IMG/VR virus record: IMGVR_UViG_3300031234_000027
Span: 1-31,133 of that record
Reading direction: 5' to 3' (one strand)
DNA from: a virus
Length of the DNA stretch: 31,133 nucleotides
Shown here: piece by piece, positions 7,124 to 15,615 of the stretch
Layout: every line of letters begins with the position of its first letter
Position numbering within the stretch: the first letter of the stretch is position 1
Position numbers and translations under genes: made by a program
Notes under the pieces: generated by a model
The model's database searches: none
The model's input: the letters and a program-made list of their open reading frames with translations, nothing else
Told to the model about the DNA's origin: nothing

Positions 7124-8454
7124 TTTGCGGGCTCCTTAATCTGGTCGTTTGGCTTTTCACCGGCTGCCAGGGCTGTCGGGCCGGGATCGGGCGGTGTCGG
7201 CGCGCCGGGCTGATTCGGGCCGGGCTGTCCTTGCGGCGTGTAATCGGCTGCCGGCATCATGGCGGATTGCTTCCAGGGCTCGTTTGCGAGCTTGCCGGGC
7301 AGGGGATTCAGGCGCAGCCGCTTGCGGACTTCGTTCTGGACCATGACGCCGCTTGTGGTCAGCGATCCATAGAAGGCGGCCTGCGCCGCCATGTCGCCCA
7401 TCGTCAGAGCCAGGCTGTCGAAGCGGACGCAGACGTTATCGCGATCGCGCGTGGATAGCAGCGAGAACTCGATTTCTGCTTCCCAGTTCGCGGCCCACGG
7501 TCCGAAGGTGTAATCGACATACTCTTTGCCCGCGTTCTCGACGTTGTTATTTGTTGCCCCCAGCAGCGAGGCGATCCGATGCGGCGGCATTTTGTACATG
7601 CGTGCGATGTCGTCGACCGAGAACTGCATGAGCTGCAGATACTGAGCGTCGACCATCTTCGCGCCGGTTTCCTGCCACTTCGCGCCTTCCTCGAGGATGG
7701 CCACGCGGTGTGCGTTCGGAAGGCCCTTGTGCTCTGTGTTCCAGCCCTCGCCGAGACTCGCGCGCGCCTTATCGCTCAGCTTGCCGGGATACTGGATCAC
7801 TCCGTTCGGCGTGGCGTCGTTTGAAAAGAACCGCCCGCCGTGCTCAGTCATCGCCATTGACGCGCCGACGGTCTGCTTGTGCAGATCGATCGGTGACAGG
7901 CCGATATCACCATCCATCCCGAGGCCTCGCAGGTGAAGCATGTTCTCCTGCGGGATCCACTTCGTGGGCGGCTGGCCGTTCTGAAATTTGTACCGGTAGA
8001 TCAGCGGCGCGTTCGGTACCAGGGAGGTGCGCCTGATCTCCACGCGGTCCGGACGCCAGGGCCACAAGGCGACCACCTGGCCGCGCCCGCTGGTCTCGAT
8101 CTCTGCATAGGCGTTTCCGAAGAGCATGACCCAGGTCTGCATCAGCCGCTTGAACCGGAAGGCGGTCATCTGTGGATTCGCTTCGTACTGCAACAAGCTC
8201 CACAGATAGTGCGATGTGGCGGGATATACGCCATCGTCCCGCTTGTAATACGTCAGAAGCGGCGCCGTGGCGATGTCATCCGATCCTGCGCTCACGCAGG
8301 CCCAGACGGCCGTTACCTGCAGAGCGTTCTGCGGCGAGACGAGCTTCCCCGTGTATGTTGGATTCCCTTGGGCCTGGAAGTCCATCATCATGTCCAGATC
8401 TGAAATGGACATGCGCTGTTCGATCTGTCGGGCTGCTCTGCGGACTAGGTTCAT
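7120..8454 (-). CDS. Portal protein, HK97 type
   Basis: A 444-aa protein matching the Phage_portal (HK97 gp3) pattern: LVSPQNALQVTAVWACVSAG near residue 40, the NPQMTAFRFKRLMQTWVMLF helix, GNAYAEIETSGRGQVVALWP, then the stem/clip region with LGMDGDIGLSPIDLHKQTV and the C-terminal FGPWAANWEAEIEFSLLS. It forms the dodecameric ring at the capsid vertex through which DNA is packaged. A Pro/Gly-rich tail ends the protein. Its ATG overlaps the stop of a small upstream ORF and its stop overlaps the protease start, so the three are translationally coupled. Confidence 0.92.
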   Translation of the reverse strand: MNLVRRAARQIEQRMSISDLDMMMDFQAQGNPTYTGKLVSPQNALQVTAVWACVSAGSDDIATAPLLTYYKRDDGVYPATSHYLWSLLQYEANPQMTAFRFKRLMQTWVMLFGNAYAEIETSGRGQVVALWPWRPDRVEIRRTSLVPNAPLIYRYKFQNGQPPTKWIPQENMLHLRGLGMDGDIGLSPIDLHKQTVGASMAMTEHGGRFFSNDATPNGVIQYPGKLSDKARASLGEGWNTEHKGLPNAHRVAILEEGAKWQETGAKMVDAQYLQLMQFSVDDIARMYKMPPHRIASLLGATNNNVENAGKEYVDYTFGPWAANWEAEIEFSLLSTRDRDNVCVRFDSLALTMGDMAAQAAFYGSLTTSGVMVQNEVRKRLRLNPLPGKLANEPWKQSAMMPAADYTPQGQPGPNQPGAPTPPDPGPTALAAGEKPNDQIKEPAK

Positions 8455-8615
8455 TGGCTGATATTTTTCAGACAGGCCATGTGCTCGGCCATTCCGGGAT
8501 CGGTCAGAAAATCCAGATGGGTGGTTCGAACTGGTGACTGACCTTCTAACGTGACCTGGCGGATGATTCGATACCGCTGGGGGCCTACCAATTCGGGATA
8601 ATAGACGACTTTCAT
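8451..8615 (-). CDS. Small phage protein, 54 aa
   Basis: The ORF encodes MKVVYYPELVGPQRYRIIRQ and onward to MAEHMACLKNISQ, and its TGA overlaps the portal ATG (CAATGAAC). The coupling and the soluble, evenly charged sequence suggest a real gene. No family is recognised. The Shine-Dalgarno is weak. Confidence 0.5.
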   Translation of the reverse strand: MKVVYYPELVGPQRYRIIRQVTLEGQSPVRTTHLDFLTDPGMAEHMACLKNISQ

Positions 8616-8668
8616 TTTGGGTCCGCTACGAATGCTGGTTGCCGTTTTCGATCTGTGCGAGGGCTGCT

Positions 8669-8754
8669 GCTGTTGGCGTTCGCTGCGTACTGGCTACTGA
8701 ATCCGCCGCCCCCGCAACAGCAGGAAACCTGCTACCGAAGACAGGTAGCGAACG
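8669..8754. repeat. Palindrome cluster with dispersed repeat copy A
   Basis: This noncoding stretch holds inverted pairs CTGCTGTTG (8667-8675) / CAACAGCAG (8715-8723), CGTTCGCT (8677-8684) / AGCGAACG (8747-8754), AGCAGG/CCTGCT (8719-8733) and GCTACC/GGTAGC (8731-8749). Its first 37 nt (8669-8705) match copies at 24566-24602 and 26782-26818. It lies between two small genes near the terminase and is not obviously coding. Confidence 0.5.
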
Positions 8755-8756
8755 GC

Positions 8757-8960
8757 TCAAGAATTGTTTTCAGCGGATATTAAAGTGGAAAGCCAGAAGA
8801 GTAGAAGACCAGCCACAATAAAACCCGAAGGCCTGTAAACCATCCAGCATCCATAAGCGACGGAACTCATCCCGCCGAAGAAGAAGATCTGCTCACAGGC
8901 TCGGGGAACAATCGCGGAAATGACTCCGGCGACACGTTTATAAGCTGCTTTGAATCTCAT
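8757..8960 (-). CDS. Small membrane protein, two TM segments
   Basis: A 67-aa protein starting directly at the end of the terminase gene (stop TGA and ATG are adjacent). The sequence MRFKAAYKRVAGVISAIVPR is followed by two hydrophobic stretches, about residues 26-42 (QIFFFGGMSSVAYGCWMVY) and 45-62 (SGFIVAGLLLFWLSTLI). Size and topology would allow a holin-like or superinfection-exclusion role, but nothing specific shows this. Confidence 0.6.
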   Translation of the reverse strand: MRFKAAYKRVAGVISAIVPRACEQIFFFGGMSSVAYGCWMVYRPSGFIVAGLLLFWLSTLISAENNS

Positions 8961-11708
8961 TCAGATGGTTTGAATTCCGCGTGTCTCATACACGCTGACC
9001 TCGGGCCGGACCGCTCTGCTGGCTCCCATGATGGCTGCCACAATCGCATCGATCCGCTTGCTCGACTTGCCCCGATCCGGTTTACTTGGCCTCACGTTAT
9101 CGTTGAACCGAACCAGCGTCAGGCAGTCCGCGCACCACCGAAGCAGCGGGTGGCCGCCGTGAATGATCGTGCCCGCCGCGATCTGATCCAGAAACTGTTT
9201 CGTCGGCTGACTCATCTGCGCGTACGTCTGCGGGACCTCAATGCAGGTGAAACCGTCTTTGATCAGCGAGCTCGCCACGCCCTTGTCGTTCCAGGGATCG
9301 AAGACCACTTCGCGCAGGTTGAACATGCGCGAGGCCCAGCGGATCCGCTCGGCGATCAGGTCGTAATCGATCAGGTTCCCCTCGACGACCTCGAGGAATC
9401 CGCCGTCGACCAGCCGGCGCAGGTGATCCAGTTGCCGGAGCGCCTTCTCTGTCGTCCAGCAAAACGGCACGATTTCCAGCTTTCCGTCGTCGGTCGGGAA
9501 CACCAGCACCACTGCCGTGAGATCCGTCGACGCCGAAAGGTCGACGCCGATCCAGCACTCGCGCTCGATGAAGCGGTCGGTGAATTCCTTCGACAGCCCA
9601 TAATCCCCGCCGACCCAGCCTTCCGCTTCCCACGGTTTCGGGCAGGCGTCCCACTGCGCCAGGTCGATAGCTCGCGTTTCATTCTGAACCCAGACATTAA
9701 GGTTCAGCCGGAGGTAATCGGTCTGCTCCGCTGGGACCGCGATGGCCTTATTCAGCTCCTCGACAATCGCTTCGTCCCGGAGGAAGCCGCCCAGGTCCTC
9801 GTGGCTCGGATTCGCCGCGACTCTGGCTTCTCGCGATTTCCAATACTCCGGCTCGATCTGGACCTTCGATGAATCCGCTTCCCAGATCGCCGCGTAGAAG
9901 CGCTTCGACTCCACCGTTCCGGCGAGGACCTGCTTGGCGAACTCGTACTCGCGATGGCAAATCTGCGAGCTGTAGATCTCGCCCGCCGTCGTGATCTGCG
10001 CCACGTGCGGCTCTGCCCTCGACAGCGTTCCCTTGGTGATGACCTTGTACAGCGTGTCCGCCGCCAGCGTGCGCCACCTGTGCAGCTCGTCGATCAGACC
10101 GAGGCTCGGCTCGATCCCGTCGTTCACCCCGCCGTCCGCGGAGAGCACCGCATAGAAACCGGCCTTGTCCTTGCGGACGATCCGCTTGGTGGAATCGAGA
10201 ACGGTCAGTCGCTCCCGGAGCGTCGGATTCGCGCGGACTAATCGAGCTGCTGCTGAGAAAACAAGTCCGGCCTGATCTCGGGCGGCCGCCGCGCCGTATG
10301 CTTCCGGCCGGTCCACCCCTTCCGAGGTGATGTGATAGAGCGGCATGCCGGCGATGAAAAACGAGTTGTGCGTCGGGATCATCGATTCTCCCGCCAGGAA
10401 TAGGTGGGATGGGGAATCGACTTGGATGCACCGCACTGGCTCGCTCGGTACGGACTCGACTGATACGATATGCCGCGTCGTGCTCCTGAGCTTCTTCGCG
10501 CCCGCCGCTTTCTTCAACCGGGCGCATTTGCGGCGCAGCCGGAAGCAAGGCGCATCGGCCCGACTCCAAAACTGGATCCGCCACTTGGGACCGATGACGC
10601 GCCCGTATAATTTTGCTTCACCGCGCTTCGTGGTCGGCTTAAGGCCGAGCGAACGAATCAGTTCCGCCGCCTGCTTTGCCAGCGCCTCACTCGTGGTCGT
10701 AAATTCGCACTGGCCCCCCTTGGTCGCGTAACCATCGGTGTCCATCAGGCCCTGTAAAAGGGCCATGCGCTGATGGATGGATGCTCTGAGGTACACCGCC
10801 GGGATGTGCTTGTTGTTCAGCAGCTCCAGCCGACCGAGCAAGGCCTGGAACGAAGATCCGTCCCGCGTATTTTTCAGGCCGGTGTCCGGAATCGCGCTCT
10901 TTCCGAGCCTGTAGCTATGCGCGCTCTTGGCGAAGCCGCCGGACTTGAAGCGGTCGCAGGTGATTCCTTCTTTTTCGATCTGGCTGATGATTTCCAAATC
11001 GTCGGGATGAACGGTGATGGTCGCAATTGACGAAGTCCCGTCGCCGAGCCACGCCCCGAGGACATAGGGCGGAACGGGGAGCGCCGCGTCCGGGAGCGCC
11101 AACGCCCCGCATACCCGGATGGAATGATTACTGCCCGAGCTGCCAGGGCTTTCTATTCGAATAGAATCCGCAATCTCCTGCGTAGTCCTGATCCGAACGC
11201 ACGGCTGGCGCTTCGCTCCTACCCTAAAGGATGGGAGCCTGCTCATTGTCAGCCATTCATGCTCAGCGTCGGCCACAATTTCGCAGCCATCGGAGAACTT
11301 CACCCGGAAGCAGGGACGCCCGACCATCGTCTCGGTTATGCCGACCACCGTACAGGGAATACCGCGCTCATCAAAGACGCGAGCACCGGAGCGGATGCCG
11401 CCAATAGTCTGCCAACCGTCCGGCGTCGGGATCGGAGTTTCGAGGCCGAGCGCCTTCCCGTTTTTCTTCGCCATCGACAGGTAAGATCGCCGATAGCGCC
11501 GTTGCCCGGTGTCTATATCGCAGGCGCCGTACAGGTCCCGCAAGACCTTTTCCTGCCACGGAAGAACGGTGAAGTCGATGTGCTTGTAGAGCCAGCGAAA
11601 GAACGCGACTGCCTTGCATCCGCCGCACTGGGGCTTCCCGTCCCCCCGGATCTCGCACCAGGTTGCGGACGAACACCAGGCGCATATTTCAAGCGTTCGT
11701 CTCGGCAT
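8961..11708 (-). CDS. terL: Terminase large subunit precursor with in-frame intein
   Basis: The 915-aa precursor encodes a packaging motor of 552 aa after removal of residues 86-448. The N-terminal part has Cys pairs (CAWC, CGGC) that may bind zinc. The Walker A motif is split: MAKKNGK lies before the intein and SFFIAGMPLYH after it, so the joined P-loop is KKNGKSFF. Walker B is LGLIDELHRW. The nuclease domain has WIGVDLSASTDLTAVVLVFP and VVFDPWNDKG. It is of the HK97/P27-associated Terminase_1 type and acts with the small subunit on concatemeric DNA at the portal. Because the intein interrupts the ATP site, the enzyme should be inactive until spliced. Confidence 0.93.
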   Translation of the reverse strand: MPRRTLEICAWCSSATWCEIRGDGKPQCGGCKAVAFFRWLYKHIDFTVLPWQEKVLRDLYGACDIDTGQRRYRRSYLSMAKKNGKALGLETPIPTPDGWQTIGGIRSGARVFDERGIPCTVVGITETMVGRPCFRVKFSDGCEIVADAEHEWLTMSRLPSFRVGAKRQPCVRIRTTQEIADSIRIESPGSSGSNHSIRVCGALALPDAALPVPPYVLGAWLGDGTSSIATITVHPDDLEIISQIEKEGITCDRFKSGGFAKSAHSYRLGKSAIPDTGLKNTRDGSSFQALLGRLELLNNKHIPAVYLRASIHQRMALLQGLMDTDGYATKGGQCEFTTTSEALAKQAAELIRSLGLKPTTKRGEAKLYGRVIGPKWRIQFWSRADAPCFRLRRKCARLKKAAGAKKLRSTTRHIVSVESVPSEPVRCIQVDSPSHLFLAGESMIPTHNSFFIAGMPLYHITSEGVDRPEAYGAAAARDQAGLVFSAAARLVRANPTLRERLTVLDSTKRIVRKDKAGFYAVLSADGGVNDGIEPSLGLIDELHRWRTLAADTLYKVITKGTLSRAEPHVAQITTAGEIYSSQICHREYEFAKQVLAGTVESKRFYAAIWEADSSKVQIEPEYWKSREARVAANPSHEDLGGFLRDEAIVEELNKAIAVPAEQTDYLRLNLNVWVQNETRAIDLAQWDACPKPWEAEGWVGGDYGLSKEFTDRFIERECWIGVDLSASTDLTAVVLVFPTDDGKLEIVPFCWTTEKALRQLDHLRRLVDGGFLEVVEGNLIDYDLIAERIRWASRMFNLREVVFDPWNDKGVASSLIKDGFTCIEVPQTYAQMSQPTKQFLDQIAAGTIIHGGHPLLRWCADCLTLVRFNDNVRPSKPDRGKSSKRIDAIVAAIMGASRAVRPEVSVYETRGIQTI
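10365..11453 (-). other. Class 3 intein with LAGLIDADG homing endonuclease
   Basis: The 363-aa intein lies between Lys85 and Ser449 of the terminase precursor. It starts with Ala (ALGLETPIPTPDGW) in place of Cys or Ser and ends MIPTHN, followed by Ser+1. It shows the non-contiguous W-C-T set known for class 3 inteins: block B AEHEWLT (His150, Trp152), block F VRCIQVDS (Cys427) and block G Thr446 before His447-Asn448. In the class 3 mechanism the block F Cys makes the first attack, replacing residue 1. The endonuclease has YVLGAWLGDGT (about 215-225) and ALLQGLMDTDGY (about 316-327), the two LAGLIDADG-like motifs. Junction bases were checked codon by codon. Confidence 0.9.
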
Positions 11709-11775
11709 ATTCCACAGTGCGCCGAAGCCCCTGTTTTTACTAGGTTCAAACGCTATACTTCGGTACTTTCTGCCG

Positions 11776-12264
11776 TCAGTTCGGCCTCGCTACCGGCAGA
11801 TCGCACAGCGCCTGCTCAATCGCATCCATCCGGGTATCCTCCGGCATCATCTGCACCCGCGACCGAGAGGCCGGTGTCATGCCGAACTCGCGCAGCGCCC
11901 GCGTAACCCGGTCTGTCGTAACGGACACGACGTTCAGCAACGGATTCTGGTGGATCACCCCGGACTTGGTGGTCTTCGTAAGCAGCCCGGTCTTCGCCAA
12001 GCTTTCCTGGGCCTGCTGTAGTAATGAGCAATCGACGCACAGATTCGTCAGTGCGATCGCATCGACCTCGGTCAGCACGCGCATTCGTTCGAGCATCGGG
12101 CATAGGCGTCGCCATTCCTTCTTGGCCCGCGCGTCGAGGTATCCGGGCATCTTCGGACGGCCCGAGGCTGGCTTCGGCTCGCGGCGGTTGGGCGCGCGCT
12201 TGCCGGGGAAGCCTTCGAGCGCTTCGATGGCGGAGGGCTTCGGCGCTGGACCTCTAAGCCCCAT
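11776..12264 (-). CDS. terS: Terminase small subunit, P27 family
   Basis: The start MGLRGPAPKPSAIEALEGFP is the hallmark N-terminus of P27-type small terminases and has GGGGAG 5 nt upstream; a TTG five codons earlier is less likely. The 162-aa protein continues with PGKRAPNRREPKP, a helical central part and the C-terminal NPLLNVVSVTTDRVTRALREFGMTPASRSRV pattern typical of the family. It recognises the packaging site and loads the large subunit, which is encoded 67 nt downstream. Confidence 0.9.
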   Translation of the reverse strand: MGLRGPAPKPSAIEALEGFPGKRAPNRREPKPASGRPKMPGYLDARAKKEWRRLCPMLERMRVLTEVDAIALTNLCVDCSLLQQAQESLAKTGLLTKTTKSGVIHQNPLLNVVSVTTDRVTRALREFGMTPASRSRVQMMPEDTRMDAIEQALCDLPVARPN

Positions 12265-12356
12265 TGGTACTCCCCGCAAAACAAAGCGCTTGACTCGTTA
12301 GCGATCCAGAGCGAAGCTCGACACTGCGCAGCAAGCGCGAATAGGAGCGAACCATC

Positions 12357-12959
12357 ATGGGTAAGAAAGTAGTCACCTTTGCAATCGACAACGAAAACGG
12401 CATCACTGCCTATCCAAGCCGGAAGGAAGCGGAGGACGGCGCCGGCGACGGCGTGGCCCTCTTCACATCGCCATCGCAACTCGACACGATCCTGACTGGC
12501 TGCAGCGGCAGCCGCCTGATCGAGATCTGGAACGGCATCCCCGGCGTCGAGCCGGTAACGAAGTTCACCAGCCGGACCGTCGCGATCGGCCGAATCTGGA
12601 AAGCTATCCAGGTCCTGGCGCCGGAAGCGGCCGAAGAAACGCCCGACGCCGCGCCACAGGCGCCCGTGGTAGCGCCGAAGCCGGCCAAGGCGACCAGGAA
12701 GGCGACCGCGGCGAAAGAACCGCGCGCCAAGGCAAAGGCCGAACCGAAGGGCGACAGCAAGAAGGCCCAGGTCATCGCCATGATCCAGAAGCCTGGCGGC
12801 GCGACCTTGGCGGCGATCATGGCAGCCACCGACTGGCAGGCGCACACGGTTCGCGGATTCATGTCCACCGTCCCCAAAAAGTTGGGGATCGAGGTGGTCT
12901 CCGCGAAGGTCGACGGTGAGCGGACTTACTCGGCCAAGGCTACTGCAGCCGGAGCCTGA
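12357..12959 (+). CDS. DUF3489 domain protein, plus strand
   Basis: A 200-aa protein (MGKKVVTFAIDNENGITAYP) with AGGAG about 9 nt before the ATG. The middle, about residues 90-135, is an Ala/Lys/Pro-rich linker. The C-terminus (KKAQVIAMIQKPGGATLAAI, then MAATDWQAHTVRGFMSTVPK, then VDGERTYSA) is a DUF3489 winged-helix-like domain seen in many phages and proteobacterial or acidobacterial genomes; DNA binding is likely but unproven. It is one of few plus-strand genes, and its 3' end overlaps the ParB-methyltransferase gene tail-to-tail by 34 nt. Confidence 0.85.
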   Translation: MGKKVVTFAIDNENGITAYPSRKEAEDGAGDGVALFTSPSQLDTILTGCSGSRLIEIWNGIPGVEPVTKFTSRTVAIGRIWKAIQVLAPEAAEETPDAAPQAPVVAPKPAKATRKATAAKEPRAKAKAEPKGDSKKAQVIAMIQKPGGATLAAIMAATDWQAHTVRGFMSTVPKKLGIEVVSAKVDGERTYSAKATAAGA

Positions 12960-14314
12960 ACCGGAACGCGCTCGGCGGCGAGACTCGCGAAGGTGCGACC
13001 GCCGCCGATGCTGTCTCCGTCGAGCGTTGCTTCCTGCCCGGTAAACTTCTGCCAGCGTCTCACGATCATGTCGCAGTACTTGGGATCCAACTCCATCCCG
13101 AAACAAATCCGCCCCAACTCCTCTGCAGCGATGAACTGAGATCCCGAGCCCGCGAACGGCTCGGCGATCAGCGCACCCGCCGCCGTATGGTTCCGAATCG
13201 GGATTCGGAAAAGCTCAACCGGCTTCTGGGAGATGTGATTCGCGTGGAAGTCATCCGCGACGTCGCCCGTTCGGCCCGCGCCGCTTCCGTTGCCCGATTC
13301 CCAAACCGTGTTCTGCGTCCGGTCACCTTGCCAGTTCGCGTTCGCGTCCTTCTTGACCGCGTACCAGCACGGCTCATGCTTCCAGTGATAGGCGCCGCGC
13401 CCGAAGACCATCACGGATTTGTTCCAGATGATCTGCGCCCGCAGCTCGTAATCGCAGGCCGTCAGGCTTTCCGCGACCGCCGCCGCGTGGAGGCCGCCGT
13501 GCCAAACGTAAGCCACCGGGCAATTCCAGAGCGCCCACACCTCGCGCCAGTCCGCGCGGTCGTCATTCTCGATAGTGCCCGAGGAGTACTCGCCCGACGA
13601 ATACTTCGCCCGCCAGGACGAATCGTACTTCACGCCGTACGGTGGATCGGTAGCCATCAAGCCGGCCTTCCGTCCCGCCATCAGTCGCTCGAACGCCAGC
13701 GCGTCGGTCGAGTCGCCGCACAGCAGCCGGTGAGATCCCAGCAGCCACAGATCCCCAGGCACGGTAATCGGATCCGCCTGGACTTCCGGACAGGCATCCG
13801 GCTCGGTTAAGCCTTCGGCCACCTTCTCCCCGGCCAGATCCAGGCACAGCGCCTTCAGCGCATCGTCCCCCACCACTATCGAGCCCAGCAGTTCCGCCAG
13901 CAGCTTGTCGTCTTTCTCCGCCATAGCGGACAGCGGGTCGAGCGTCGCCAGGATCAGGGCTTCTTCTTCGTCCGATAGGTCCACATAGACCACCGGAACC
14001 ATCTCGTTCGCCTTAATTGCGAGTGCGACGCGCGCATGTCCGTCGACCACGAAGCCGGACCGCTGGTTGACGATGCAGTCCTGGACCCAGCCAACCTCGC
14101 TCAGCACGCCCGCCAGCGCATCGACCTGATTCTTTGGGTGGATACGCCAGTTCTTCGGATTGGCCAGCAGGCTCTTCGCCTCGACCTCCGCGTGGCCCGT
14201 GATGCGGTTGCGCCACTTGCGCGCGGAATCGGGCGCGGACGGCGACAAATCGGGCGCGGTCGGCTTCGGAACGGCTATCTCGACTGCTTTGTTGCGCTTG
14301 GTGAATTTTGGCAA
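12926..14314 (-). CDS. ParB-like N-terminus plus N6/N4 DNA methyltransferase
   Basis: A 462-aa protein. Residues about 38-125 form a ParB/sulfiredoxin-like domain (NPKNWRIHPKNQVDALAGVL, FVVDGHARVALAI). Residues about 185-440 are a methyltransferase with catalytic DPPY (223-226) before the SAM motif EPFAGSGSQF (about 385-394), the order of beta-class amino-methyltransferases. Such fusions are common in phages and modify adenine or cytosine to avoid host restriction. The frame opens with TTG (14314) without a strong Shine-Dalgarno, so the start is uncertain. No restriction enzyme is next to it. Confidence 0.9.
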   Translation of the reverse strand: MPKFTKRNKAVEIAVPKPTAPDLSPSAPDSARKWRNRITGHAEVEAKSLLANPKNWRIHPKNQVDALAGVLSEVGWVQDCIVNQRSGFVVDGHARVALAIKANEMVPVVYVDLSDEEEALILATLDPLSAMAEKDDKLLAELLGSIVVGDDALKALCLDLAGEKVAEGLTEPDACPEVQADPITVPGDLWLLGSHRLLCGDSTDALAFERLMAGRKAGLMATDPPYGVKYDSSWRAKYSSGEYSSGTIENDDRADWREVWALWNCPVAYVWHGGLHAAAVAESLTACDYELRAQIIWNKSVMVFGRGAYHWKHEPCWYAVKKDANANWQGDRTQNTVWESGNGSGAGRTGDVADDFHANHISQKPVELFRIPIRNHTAAGALIAEPFAGSGSQFIAAEELGRICFGMELDPKYCDMIVRRWQKFTGQEATLDGDSIGGGRTFASLAAERVPVQAPAAVALAE

Positions 14315-14456
14315 ACTTTTTACTCGGAAACCTGCGGATTACCGCGGTGCCTTGGCAACGGCGCCGCGCAAAAACTTTTTCAGGATTTGACCCACCCCTT
14401 CCCTTGCCGCGCGGCCCGCTTCTTTTGTTGCAGGCTGCTTACCGCTTTCATGTTGG

Positions 14457-14864
14457 TTATGGGCCGAGCGAGCGTCTCAGTCGTCCTGCTGCTCCATTGG
14501 GTACGGAGACCACCACCTTTTGCTTGCCCTGGTCCCGCAGCGCGCTGAATCGATGGCGCCCGTTCTCGAAGGCGATCTTGCCGCCACTGGTCAGGGTCAC
14601 CACCGGGGCTATGATTGGCTTGGTCGTGGACGCCAGGAACGTAGCGAAGCGATCGCGCCTGTCGCCTATCTGTGCGCCTCCGCCGCCCGGCGGAATGTAG
14701 TAGGCGGAGTCCTTAGACCAGGCCGCGTCCAGCTTGGCCGTGCTTACCGTGACCAGGGTATGGCCAAACTTAACCGGTTCGACCGTGTACGTCACGCCGC
14801 TTGCCGTCACCGTCCGTGCTGCTCCGCCGCCGCCACCTGCGCCCGCCCCGCCGTTTCCGCCCAT
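14457..14864 (-). CDS. ParB-like phage protein, 135 aa
   Basis: The chosen ATG (MGGNGGAGAGGGGGAARTVT) has GAGGAG upstream, and the gene overlaps the 3' end of the DUF4417 gene by 58 nt in another frame. After a Gly/Ala-rich start comes TYTVEPVKFGHTLVTV and the C-terminal GKIAFENGRHRFSALRDQGK, which resembles the ParB-like G-R-H-R box. It may be a ParB-like nuclease or binding protein; the catalytic details cannot be judged by eye. Confidence 0.65.
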   Translation of the reverse strand: MGGNGGAGAGGGGGAARTVTASGVTYTVEPVKFGHTLVTVSTAKLDAAWSKDSAYYIPPGGGGAQIGDRRDRFATFLASTTKPIIAPVVTLTSGGKIAFENGRHRFSALRDQGKQKVVVSVPNGAAGRLRRSLGP

Positions 14865-15526
14865 GTGTCCGCTGCTCCTCGCCCAAATCCAACTTTCCGC
14901 ATGCCGTCGATTGCAGCGGGAAGTCTGCTGTAGACCGGCCCGATCGGCAATTCCTCGTCGCTCAGCCACTTCGCCTGGCCATAAAACACGATGCGTTGTG
15001 GCTCGAGCGCCCGAACCCCGGCCCGCAGGCCGCGCAAGAACAGCTTTCGATCTGCCACTCTCACAGTGCGAGCCTGGCAGAACACCACGGGCGCGCCGCA
15101 TGGGATGCCTTGAAAGCAGAATTTGTAGGACTGTGGTGCCCCGAACGATAGGTTCGGCGCGATGCGCAGTCCGGCATCCTGCCATGCCAGGGCAAGCACA
15201 CGAGAGCGATACACGTTCCAGAGTTGTTCCGGGTACGGCGCGTCTCGCCACAACGAGAAGTCCGGACATACCAGACCAGCCCAAGCCTGGCGCACGAAGT
15301 CTGCGGTCCATGCGGCGCGCCGTGTCCACACGCCCTCCAGCCGGAAGTCGTCACAATAGAATCCCAGCGTTCCGCCGATTCCCCGGTGGTCGAACCGGCC
15401 GGCGCGGAATAGGAAGAAGGTCTTCGCCGCGTCGAATCTCCCGTATCTGTGCCAGGTCGTCTCGGGCACGATATCCGACAGCATGTCAGCGCGCAAGCTC
15501 GGAATACCTAACTTTGCTGCCCCCAT
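14807..15526 (-). CDS. DUF4417 family protein
   Basis: A 239-aa protein preceded by AGGA 8 nt upstream of MGAAKLGIPSLRADMLSDIV. It has the DUF4417 layout: LGFYCDDFRLEGVW, the CPDFSLWRDAPYPEQLWNVY motif, RSRVLALAWQDAGLRIAPNL, and YKFCFQGIPCGAPV. The family is common in phages and plasmids, often near ParB-like genes as here, and its function is not established. The C-terminal 19 residues overlap the ParB-like gene. Confidence 0.8.
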   Translation of the reverse strand: MGAAKLGIPSLRADMLSDIVPETTWHRYGRFDAAKTFFLFRAGRFDHRGIGGTLGFYCDDFRLEGVWTRRAAWTADFVRQAWAGLVCPDFSLWRDAPYPEQLWNVYRSRVLALAWQDAGLRIAPNLSFGAPQSYKFCFQGIPCGAPVVFCQARTVRVADRKLFLRGLRAGVRALEPQRIVFYGQAKWLSDEELPIGPVYSRLPAAIDGMRKVGFGRGAADTWAETAGRAQVAAAEQHGR

Positions 15527-15578
15527 TCTTTGATTCCTAAGGTTGGCTGTCTAAGTATCTTTTGTGCTTGCCCGCTTA

Positions 15579-15608
15579 TTGACAAAATCAAGGTGACGGG
15601 GCAATAAT
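15579..15608 (+). promoter_or_regulatory. Sigma70-type promoter of the 70-aa plus-strand gene
   Basis: TTGACA (15579-15584) and AATAAT (15603-15608) are separated by 18 nt. The start codon is only 7 nt after the -10 box, so the transcript would be leaderless or nearly so. Confidence 0.6.
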
Positions 15609-15615
15609 TGTAAGT

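Noticed and set aside
9748-10584. 278-aa minus-strand ORF within terL
   Set aside because: It runs across the intein-extein junction in the wrong frame and contains no domain.
12072-13106. 344-aa minus-strand ORF overlapping terS, DUF3489 and the ParB-methyltransferase
   Set aside because: Arg/Gly-rich low-complexity translation typical of a shadow frame, and it conflicts with three supported genes.
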